Positions 1 through 44,150 of a stretch of 64,000 bases of DNA are shown here, one piece after another. The translations under genes were made by a program, and so were the position numbers. The notes under the pieces were generated by a model. That model saw only the letters and a program-made list of their open reading frames with translations, searched no databases and was not told the origin of the DNA. This DNA comes from Pycnopodia helianthoides (lineage: Eukaryota > Echinodermata > Asteroidea > Forcipulatida > Asteriidae): assembly GCA_032158295.1 (NCBI GenBank), contig CM063251.1, forward strand, positions 11,385,016-11,449,015, in the 5' to 3' direction. How positions within the stretch are numbered: position 1 is the first letter of the stretch; every line of letters starts with the position of its first letter.

Positions 1-2348
1 CTCTGAATGCCAAAACTGTATCTTCGCTTCTCAGCAACTTTGAAGTAATCTCTGATAATTTCCTCGCTGATACTCTTCAAGGCAAGTCTGATTCACCCTT
101 AATTATTTCCCCTCACCTTTCCCCTCTGCCCATTGCGGCAGCTAATTATGAGCTGGAGAAATGTGCCCCCTTCCCCTTAAGAAATGGTATCGCCTCCCCT
201 CCCTTCCCCGGGCCAGCAAGTTTGTCAGCTGCACTAATCACTGTGGAAATCTCTGATTAGAATAGTGAGGCAGACAAAACCTCATTTAGAACGAGAGCGA
301 CTTTTTCTTGTTCTGCTCTTTCAAAGTGCAATTGGGCCCAGTTTTAGAAAGTGTTTTTGGTTAAAACTGAAATATGAATAAACCAGTGTTACATGTGCAT
401 CCACAGACGGCTTTCAATCGTGAAGTGAGAACTTTTAGTAATACTGCAATAAAATGGAACCGAACGGTGAGTTCTTGAAAGCTTTGACTCTGTACGGACA
501 TACATGTACTACACAATATGCTTGCATGCTATGTTAGTGTACGTTCACAGCCTTGCACTGAAGTCATAAAGTTCAGAGCGTGCATACACATACATGTAGT
601 GCATGACTTAACTTGTCAAGGATTTGTGAGGAGGTGAGGAGTTTACACATTATGTGTACATACAGTAGTAGTTTCAAATTCCTTTGTCGATCATTGCATT
701 TTATTACTTTTGATAATTTTTGTTGGCATGAACTTGATGAAGTTTGCTTTGACAACAATCTAAAATAGTATTTACCTTATACGTGTATGTTCTGTACATG
801 CATGACACACTGCGCAGTGCACATGAGCTCTGTACTTTTTGTCCATAAATACTGAATTATCAATAGACTGTGCAAGTCTCACTTGTTTTCGAACTTCCAG
901 GAGCTACATGTAGTTGGTCCCCACCATATTGAGTTTTACGTGTTCGTGATTCGGTTTCTTCAAATACTTCAGTTTAATGTTGTTTTAATGGTCATCAAAA
1001 CTATACATTATTGTTGAGAAAGTAAAATTTAGCCAGGAAATAATATGAAAGCAGAATAAATTTAACAAATCAACAAAGAAAGACTTGACCTCCGTTTTTG
1101 GTAGTAAAATAAAATACATTTATCCAACTGATGTTCATGTTATCCTAAAACCCTATGTTCACGATAGCGTGATTGGCAATGGGGTTTCTTAAAAAATAAG
1201 CATCCTCGTCCAAAGTTTTAACTTTGTTTCAGTGTTAATTTTTGACAAATTATTTGTATGATACTTGTACATGTATGCAGATTCAAATGACTACATCTCA
1301 TGTACATGTATACATTGTAAGTGCCAGCAGTTACATTAGGCATCTATTTTCAATTTTGTTGTTGAAATTAAGACTTTAAAAATATAGTCTTCATTTTGGA
1401 GTTGTTTTCTATATATAAAACAAAATATATAGTTTAAAAAATTTTTGTTTTTACCTTTCCCATAATTAGACATGTTGGGTAGGTATTATTATAATTTCAA
1501 ACATACTCTGTGCGATGTAAATCATTCATTATACGTTTTCATACTGTGTTTAACACGCACATTATACATTTTACATGTACAATGTAATTCAGTGAAGACG
1601 ATACTGACAACCACATGCAGAAGAAAGTTGACCGACTTCCAGCTGAAGTGTAACTAAAAACCTTCATTACCCTTAATCCTTTAAAATCCCTACTCTGGCA
1701 AGTGTCTGGGTTTGTTTTAAAACTCCAGTACTGCACAGCCAAACCAACCATTGCGTTTGGCAAACCGATGGTATCCACAAGCCATGGACATTAGGGGATT
1801 TTGTCAAGGGTACTAGTGTTGAGTAACATATTCAGTGCATTTATTATATTATTAATTATCACACTTTTGCAAGTAAAATAGGGAAGAATATAGAGTTTCT
1901 GCATCCAATATCCATCAAGGCTGAAGGACGAGTTGGATACACGTAGCTTGGGATGCAGATGCTCATATTTTTCCGTATTCCACGAGCGCTTGTGATATCA
2001 AATTTATCTTCATTCAAACTTGACACGTATACATGTGCAATACATGGAGGTAGAACAGCGCAATGTGGAACAGGGTTTGATATGGGCCAAGCTACATGTG
2101 TAAATAGGTTTATACCACACTCTTGTTGCTATGAATCGACCAACCAGAAATGAGGATACAAGTTTGCTTGAAGACAATTGTAGGTTTGGGTATTAAAATG
2201 TACAAAATGTACATACCCTAAGCTATGAGATTGATGAGGTTCACACAAAAATACTTTTTCTTTGTTTACTTAATGATGTACTTGAATCAAACTGAAATTG
2301 TCACGATTTAAAAATACCAATCAAACATGTTTTTTTCATATCGCTTAG
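1..2348 (+). other. 5' flank / first intron of the kinase gene, with a possible non-coding first exon
   Basis: The start-codon exon is preceded by a pyrimidine-rich tract and AG at 2347-2348, so an upstream exon must exist. One candidate ends at 466: the text AACCGAACG followed by GTGAGT at 467 is a good donor. Its start cannot be fixed. It would contain an ATG at 454 that, once spliced, reads out of frame with the kinase start and so would form a short overlapping uORF. The rest is AT-rich, with scattered TACATGTA motifs and no coding signal that I recognise. Confidence 0.25.
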
Positions 2349-2366
2349 GCTCGAGGGGCCAGTCGG

Positions 2367-35314
<32,948 letters not shown>

Positions 35315-36007
35315 TTGCCACATGATCCGCTTGGAGTAACACTAACTTGTTTAATGCAGAGAGAAGTTTGAATTATCACTGGTATCCTTGTGATATAAAT
35401 TAAAACAACAGAAGCAGGGATGTGACATTGGGTCCGATTATTGTCAGGGTAGACCCTAGTAGTGAAATAGTTTATGTGTAATGCCATCATTGTAATATGT
35501 CCACTCTGTTGGTAGAAACTGCAAAAAATAATTATGGAAACAATAACTGCTGTCAAGTTCAAAGCTGACTTCCCATACTTTATTTGGGTCACAACTTGAA
35601 TTTTCACTGCTGTCTTTCAAGGTCAGATGGATTTTCACAGAGGTCATCTCAAGTTCACATGGTGTTGTAGCCAAACGAACACACATTATAAATAGGACCA
35701 ATTCAACCGGCCCTGCCAATACAAAGTCTGAAAATGGGCCAGTCTAATCGGCCTTTACACTGCTATGGTTAAGGGTTAGTGTGGATTTGATCTTCGCCTG
35801 AGTCAAGTGCCATAATGATCTTTTTTAGGTTTGTGTAATGTTAGAACAGAGTTTGGTAAAAGTTACCAAGAAAACACTCCGATGCAGTCCTTTATGTTTT
35901 TGGGATATATATATATGTATTTTTTTAGCATTACTTTGGGTAATCTCATTAAACGTGATGTTGTTGTCTTTGTCCAGAGAGAAAGGGTTACCTCATGGCA
36001 AGTTGTA

Positions 36008-36385
36008 TTAAAGGTATTATGCAGGATTGGTAAGGATTAAAAAAAAATCATAATTGTTTAACTTCAGTCTGAAAGCTTACTCGTTACGAAATTCTTACTA
36101 GAACCGATTTTTCTGTGAAACATTTCCCGCTGAAATGAAGTCATATCCGAGAAAAAGTGTATATGAAAACTTAAAAAAGCTGATTTTGGTTGTGACAACC
36201 AAAATCAAGGAAAACATTTTTACATGATGAAAATTGTGCATGGTTTTTGCACTTTTTTCTGTTGACTCACACAACAGATCAAGCCCAAATTTGCACAGGT
36301 TTATTATTTCATGGTTGATCACACAAAACATGAACACTGTCTGTGACTTTTTGTCAGCTCTACCAATCCTGTATAATACCTTTAA
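36008..36385. mobile_element. TTAA-flanked MITE (piggyBac-like termini) in the 3' UTR region
   Basis: Left end TTAAAGGTATTATGCAGGAT; right end ATCCTGTATAATACCTTTAA. These are inverted with one mismatch, and each is bounded by TTAA, the target of piggyBac-type elements. The interior has an inner inverted repeat (GATTTTGGTTGTGACAACCA at 36181-36200) and no ORF of note. Confidence 0.7.
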
Positions 36386-37133
36386 GTATTTCATAAACAC
36401 TGCTAGGCAAGGCAAAAGGCGTGCTACATGTAGCTTGCCTGCGTTTCTTGTAAGCAGATGAGTGACGCAACAATGCAGATCCATTTTGAACGCATACATG
36501 CACTGTCAAATCTTCTCGATTGTTTATGAATTCACCTTTACTTATGCATGTTTTCCAGCTATACTAAGCACAACTATTTGGTTACCACTTAAAAGCATTA
36601 ATATGAACTTGGGCCCCAGGCCCAATGTCATAAAGATGAAAGCAGAAAGCGTTGATTTTCAGCAAATGTTTTCTTTTGCAAACCATATGTAAGCAGGGAA
36701 CCATTCACAGGCCATTTGAATGACATCATATTCTGGCTGGTAACCCACTCCTGCTCAGCTGGATTTTTCTCTGTGTAGCACATTTTTATGCAGAACAGCT
36801 TTATGAAATTTGGACCATGAACACGATCAGAGCATGCTGATCAAATAGTTGAGTTGTTACACCATCGCAATGGGCCAACGCTATGGTCCATTCTTGAGCC
36901 ACCGCAACTCTTAAAGATATTGACATGGTGCTACAACAGACCGCTTTAGGTTAAGAAAGGTAAAACAAAAAAATGATCGCTATTTAGTGTAGCAAGTATT
37001 GATTGTGTTTATCACAGTATAATCTTTTTTGTTGTTGATGTATCTAACATGTAGTTTAATTCTACTGATTGTAGGACTCTTAGAAAACTGTAAATTAAGC
37101 TAGGAGCTGCTCAACAATTGTGTCTACATTTTG

Positions 37134-37139
37134 AATAAA
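37134..37139 (+). promoter_or_regulatory. Candidate poly(A) signal AATAAA
   Basis: First canonical hexamer downstream of the stop codon, followed by ordinary AT-rich sequence. Confidence 0.45.
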
Positions 37140-37909
37140 AGACGACCCAGTTGAAAACATTCCAGACACAGTTTTACCTCACGGTTATGCAATCCAGACA
37201 GTGAGTCCACATGAACTACAACTTACTTTTACTCTGATTTTATTTTTATAAGAACATGTAAATTATGAACGTTTATACAAGTTTTTTTTGTACATGTTGT
37301 ATTATCTCAAAAGCTTTTTGTAATGCTTTGTAAAACTGTTGCATAAAAACAACTACATTTTCTTTTTTCATGAAGAAGTGGGAAGCTAAGCATCTCAATT
37401 TTGTAACGTTATCGTTAAGAGGTATTTTTTGTTTTTAAGAAGTTGTAAACCACAAGGGGTACATGTACACTATAGATAATTAACATGGTGCAGCCAGCTT
37501 GATTTCCACCCATTCAGATAAAAGAAACCAAATTGAGATTTGAAGGTCAAAGTAGTCTGACCTCACTCTCTCATACCATGCCCGATATGGAGCAGAGGGT
37601 ATCCTCTCCCTCCCCAATATTCCCATAACTAAACACACTATTTTCCTCTTGTACAGAAGTACCCCCACCCTAAAATCCTCTAAAGAATTCCTGAGATTCC
37701 AAACACACAATGAATACACAATACACCATGCCCGTATCAAGCACCAAACGTGTTCTCTTTTTATAGTGAAAAAAAGTGACACTAGATAGGAAAACAGTCT
37801 GACCCCGTTTTTTAAACTGGGAATGAAAACCGTAGGTTTCATTGTGTTTACAAGGAATCTGACAGATGGCTGCAGTGTGATAAAGGTCTATTACATGCAG
37901 AGAACATAG

Positions 37910-37985
37910 AATTAGCTGATTGCAAACTGCCTACCAACCAAAAGAATTAGCTGTTGCAGACTGCCTACCAACCAAAAGGAACTAT
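37910..37985 (+). repeat. Short direct duplication of a dispersed-repeat fragment
   Basis: GAATTAGCTG, GCAAACTGCC and TACCAACCAAAAG occur twice in a row (from about 37910 and 37945). Both match 16257-16295 inside the foldback element, so a piece of that family was locally duplicated here. Confidence 0.55.
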
Positions 37986-38946
37986 GGTGTAAATGCAAAA
38001 AATTGGTTAGTGGCACTGTGCACTGCTTGCAAATCGGAGACACGTGCGTCAAACGGGATACTCAAAATTGTGCAGTAGGCGGGTGTTATTAGAACTGTCA
38101 TGGTTGGTTTTGCTATGCAATCCGAAACCAATTAACTTTTGCAAAACCAGGGCAAGGACTCCGGAGGATTTGAGGTAGCTATGGTTAGTCTTCTGCTAAC
38201 TTTTTATGTATTTGATACAATTTTTGTACACAATAACATTGTAAATAAAAAGCTGGATTTGTTAAAAAAAAAAAACCTGGGTAGCTTTCTTATATAAAAA
38301 TAAATTTTAACATGTTGAGACAAAGTTTTGGGGCAAATAATCACTGCAAATTCATTCCAGTCCTTAATACACAATTGGTGGTCAATTTGATTGTTTGTAT
38401 CTTTAACAGAAACAAAAGCTGTGTCCGATTTGGCGGCTACGACTGCCAGTCGTTGCCAAGGTTATTGTTATGGGCTTTCTATTCTCCAAGGTATGTTAAC
38501 GTGACGATCAAGCTGCAGCCGCTAAGTTGCCTTTCCCATGATGCTTATTACATTGACGCATGCGTACACATAGACACTGTTGGTTGGCAAACGCCATAGA
38601 GTTGTGGACTAGGCAGACGCACAAACGCACACATAAGCCACCATTGGCCCCCCCTACAAAAAGGGTGTGATGTTCCCTCATTTTGTCAACCAGTAGTGTT
38701 AGTACGCGCGCACGCACAATGTGCAATTAACACATTTCATGGGAAAGGCTAATTTGGACACAGCTCTATTTTGTTTTATTTGTATATGCTTAAAATGTTT
38801 ATCAAAACGTCTTGCAAGGCAGTTTTTTCCCACTTTGATTTTTTAAATCATCATACGTGGTACCAGTGGCCTTGAGAATTTACCAGGATTACCAGGTCAG
38901 TGGCCCCTTATTTTTATTCATATTATTTATTATTTTTATTTATTTA

Positions 38947-39181
<235 letters not shown>

Positions 39182-41553
39182 TTTTTGGGGGGGAGCGGGG
39201 ATAAAGTAGGGGTGTCAATTATTGTGTCAAACCACTCATTTATGTAATTTTGTAATTCCATCTTGTTGGCAAGGGGGGGGGGATGGCAAGGGTTTTGAGT
39301 GTGCCCTCCCCCCGGTTATGCCACTGTACCAGGTTAATCAAAACGTTTTCTTGACATATAGAGGAATGGGTTCTCAAATTGTACATTTGTATATTATATA
39401 CAGTTAGTCTTTCTTTTAGAACGATTCAGATCATTGAAATATAATTCATTATAAAGTATGAAATAGAATCTGTAGATACAGAATGAGAGACAATGTGAAC
39501 AGGGATAATTTGACAGAAAGTTCAATCATTGGAATAGTAGACACATATGGTTGTAATCTGAAATACAGAGAATTTTCACTAAGTTTGTATGTAAATAATA
39601 GAAATTGTTACCGTTGAATTTTTAAAAGAATGATGAAAGAATGGGAGTTTCAGATTCAAGACCTCCCTGACCATCAGAGGTTGGATGAGGTAATTTTTGG
39701 TGTGGATGCATTTAATATCTAACCATTGTCAGGAAATCAAGTGAGTGGATGTTTTGGATGAAATGAAGAATGCAATTTGTAATTGTAGCGCCATAAATAG
39801 CTAGTGTCAAAAACGCCCTTTACACACAGCAAGCTTTGATGAAAGTTATATTAACTTACATTGCTTAAGAAATATCAAGATGCCTTAATTTGCATATTAT
39901 GAATATTTTCTGTATAATTACACATAATTAGTACAGTTGAAGGGTTATTCAATGTATAATGGTGGGAACTGTACACTAACTTTAATTTGCTCTTTTACTA
40001 CTAGGATTGGACGATTTGGAATGTACATGGGATCTGATTAATTCAGGGGTATATTTGATGTTATTTGTAATATCACTCATTAACAAAAGAGTCACAGAGC
40101 CATGACTTCTTGTAGTCAAAGTGTGCAAATCTGTTTGAAAAATAAACATTGAAAGTGACATTTCATGAAGATTGCAGAAAAATAGTTTTTAAATATAAGA
40201 TTCTGATACGAAGAAACACTGGGGATTCGGGGTGGGGGGGGGGGCTTAGTGTTTGAGCCCCACTCAGAAGTTGTTTTTCCCCTCCCCCTCCCCCTCCCCA
40301 GGAGATAGGGGAAAAACTGTTGTATCATCAAATTCACTTGGAAAGGTTCTAAAATTGAGTTAAATTATGGTTTTGTAAACAGTGATCAGTTTTCTTGATT
40401 AAAATAACTCTCGTACATGCCCTGTAAACTGATGAATACTGTTTGGTTTATGCATGCATTGTATAGTTAAGTACATCGACTTCTGTATTTAACAGTATTT
40501 ATGTCCTTCACTTCTTGCAAATGGTTTTCCTCAAAACAAAAAAGGAAGAAAATGTCAAGTTATATATGCCACCGGGTATGAAAGAAAACACATAAAGAAC
40601 ATATTTTGGGGAAAATGTGCCCATACAATATTATATACAATACTAGTAATAACGTGAAATTACAGTGCAAATTTCAAATCAGAAAATACCCTTGCATGTT
40701 CAAGATTATGTATTTTTGTGTAAAACAAGGTGACATTGCCTATGAATTTATAATATCTGCTTGAGCATCTGAGTCGAGTATTTCATGTTATCAATAAATT
40801 TCTTCATGTACTTTTCCAGTCCCATCAGTGAAAGCTAATGTAAAACCATGCATGTATAATTCCGTATGCGATAAAATGGCTCTTCCTAGGGGTGTTGGTG
40901 TGGTTTTGTTTTTGTTTTTGTTTTTGTTGTATGTTTATTTATTACTATTATTTTAAATTTATTTTATAAGGCCCCCTATTTACAACTAATTTACTGCAAT
41001 AAAAATCATGATATACTTTGATTATACAGTATGGTGTAGTATTAGATAACACTATGGTATAGTATTATTGAAAACAAAATATTTTGATTGTATACTGTAC
41101 ATTTATGCTGCTATGCAAATGTTAATTAGCTAAATTAATATGATGACTCTGTGTTCATATTGTGAAAATATAGATCTTATTCAGACAATAAACAACCATA
41201 CTCGGAGGACGAAATCAATTAAAGGTAACTTTAATTTCTTTGTACGGGTCAGTTTTATTTAACTATAATATTTGAGACTCTGTATTCTTTTTGATGGGTG
41301 CTGTGTTCGAACCACTGATTAGTCTTAAGCATTGCTAAGACTCCTGCTGTTTATGACAGCAGATCAGCATCTGGATCGTCCATGCTCTTTAAACTGTCAT
41401 CGTCATTGTCAATATTCTTGTTGTTGCTAGTATATTAAAATGTAGTTACTATAGATTGACCGTAATAGACCCCCCAACACACACACATACACATAGTAGT
41501 GCCACGTTTCTCTTTCACCTGGTTACCGCCACCTAAATAACTGGTGGACGCCT

Positions 41554-41716
41554 GGGGTCGATTTCACAAAACTCTTCCTAACTTTAGGACTAGTCCTAGG
41601 CAATGCTAAGAGATAGGACTAGTCCTAAGTTAGGACCAGTACTTAGGACTAGTCCTATCTCTTAGCATTGCCTAGGACTAGTCCTAAGTTAGGAAGAGTT
41701 TTGTGAAATCGACCCC
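41554..41716. mobile_element. Palindromic MITE, 163 bp
   Basis: Same family as 24025-24177: GGGGTCGATTTCACAAAACT at the left and its inverse at the right, with GGCAATGCTAAGAGATAGG and its inverse near the centre. The centre here has an extra TACTTAGGACTAG block. Confidence 0.8.
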
Positions 41717-43294
41717 TGGTGAAAGAGAAACACTACCACGTAAAAGAGAAACGCAACGTGACATTAATGGGCTTCCGTAGCGGGGCACTTTTGAGTGTTT
41801 AATTTATAAAACCCATAGAGACATAAAATACCTGCCGTTATAGGGAATATGCTAATTTAGTTGCTCTGCGTGTAAGTATTCGTTCGTAGACCTTATTCAC
41901 ACAACATTTGTGGTTGGGGGTTGGAGTTTGACCAAAAGTCAACAGATTTAAAACGAACCCCGCTGAACTTTTCGAACACAGTATTGCAAGCTGGTCTTCC
42001 GTTGGATGTTTGCATTAGTATACTATGATCACCTACGCTCAAATCAAGGTTACTCCGCAGTGTGGTTGATAGTTATTACGTCTCACTGGCAAACCCAATA
42101 TTATCGATAACAAAATTAACATGTGACTTTTCATATGTATTACCGTAACTCTTTTCGCTATCGACCCGTGATGGCATCAAGCGAATGACACTCCATTTTG
42201 CATCTGTGGCCAAGTGTTGCCAACAGTGAAATTTGCCATTACTTTGGGGTTATTTCCTCTCATTTGTTTCCCGAAAAAGACTGCTCAATATCCACAAGCC
42301 TTTTCAAAGCATTGCAAACATCCTTATATGCACGCGAGTATTGCGTAATGAGTTGAGTTTACTTTTGTTTCGTTTTTCGCAACCACAGAGTCGTTAAGCA
42401 GTATATGAAAGGCATGGCATACCACAGTGTCTTTAAGTCACCAGCATAGACGAGGAGCATTTTCGGCGATTGTTCATTTTGATGTTTGGCCTGGCCAAGC
42501 TGAATTTTTTTCTCGCTGTTGCATGCAGCCTGCACTCCTCGCGTTTCTGCCATAGTTCCCGGTCTATTGCTGTTAAAATCCACTTCTGATGCTGCACTCT
42601 TCGCGTCTCTTCCACAGTTTGTTGGTTTATGTCGTTCAACATAATGAAACGAGATAAATCATTAGCATTTAACATCATCAGTGACATTCGCCTGTTTTGA
42701 ATAGACAACCGCCAAATTATCTATGAGCATATTCATAAAACACTAACATACATTGGGTCAAATGGGCGAGTGAACACTCCCAACAGGGTGCAAGCACATC
42801 AAACGACCGCTCGAAACGTTCGTCAAATGAATTCGCCATTTTTCGAACTGAACATGACAACCATTGCTCGACCTGCCTGCATTATCGAGTGAAGATGGAG
42901 CGTGAATTTTTGAAGGAAAGGGTAAGTAAATTCACTTGTGAATCCATCAAACCGAAGCAGATTTGTCACTAAAACAGCAGGCAGACGACGTGTACTTTTG
43001 TTCACTCGGGCCTAATTTTAAAGAGCTGCCAGTGGAGTGTGTATCATGTTAGGCAGCTACTGGTTAATTAATCGTGTTTTTCAAATATTTCAATTACCCT
43101 GCGTATGAGTTTAGTAAAAATACCGTTTTCCCTTACTTTCAAGAGAATATGCTTGGGAAAACATAGTTAAAGGTTTGCGTGGCGAGGGCAAGTTCGTTTA
43201 GGCACAGTAACTGAGGGTGTGGTCACACGAATAGCTAACTTAGCTGCTAAATATTCACAGCGGGGGTTCGCTTGACGAAACGATTTAGCCACAA

Positions 43295-44150
43295 TTTACC
43301 TTGAAGATGGCAGAAGTTGGCAATACAAAGTTGATTTTCGGTAGCAGGAGTAAGGCAGAATCAGGTAAAAATTGAGACTTCCTAGCATGTTTAGTTTATG
43401 AGTTATATAGTAAATCTTATCTCAAAATTTATGTCCAGCCATTATTCGGCAGGATATTTCTTGCTGGTTAAATACACAGCCCTTCTTTGCTTAGTTGCTA
43501 TTGTAAAAGCCCTACTCTCTGGCCACTCGCATAGCTTACAAACTCGTCACAGCCACATAATTAGCTTTAATCTAGAGCCCTTGAGACGGGCTTTCCAATG
43601 GTTAAAACTTTACCAAATCCAGCAATGGTTTATCGGTAATATGACCATGCATACTTTGTGTTTCTCTCTCGTACAGCACTGTTTACAAAATCTCGTTAGA
43701 CATGCTTTTGCGGAAAATTCGGAGTATCGTCACTTGCCTGTAATTTCTGATCTGAATCTCGCAGAAAGAAGCCACAACAATTTAATTCAGGACTTTGCAA
43801 GCAAAATTCAGGTACACACTTCGGCTCTCTAGCGTGCTTAGTTCATGAGTTATCATCAATCTTAACTCCGAATATATTTCCAGTCATTATTCGGCATGAT
43901 ATTTCTTGCTGGTTTTAACATGCAGCCCTTCTTTGCTTATTTGCTATAGTAATAGCCCTACTCTCTTGCCAATCGCACCGCATACAAAATTGTCCCAGTA
44001 TAAGACTTAACTCCGAATTTATTTTGGATATTTATTGCTGGTTTTAAAACGCAGGCCTTCTTTGCTTAGTTGCTACTGTATAAGCCCAACTCTCTGGCCA
44101 CTCGCGTAGCCTACAAAAACGTCACAGCCACAAATTTAATTCGAATCTAG
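43295..44150 (+). repeat. Satellite array edge: diverged monomers
   Basis: Two or so monomers plus a truncated one that align to the array unit (AGATGGCAGAAGTTGGCAAT; TTCTTGCTGGTT; TTCTTTGCTTAGTTGCTA) but differ at many positions. Edge monomers of real satellites are usually the least homogenised, so this looks like a true array boundary. The first monomer holds a 144-codon open frame (43398-43829). Confidence 0.8.

Larger units (their letters stand above)
35315..37160 (+). other. 3' UTR of the kinase gene (probable extent)
   Basis: The first canonical AATAAA after the stop is at 37134-37139, giving a UTR of about 1.8 kb. An ATTAAA at 35399-35404 could give a very short alternative. A TTAA-type MITE (36008-36385) lies inside the longer form. 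A second AATAAA at 38244, followed by an A-run at 38263, is another possible end. Confidence 0.45.
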
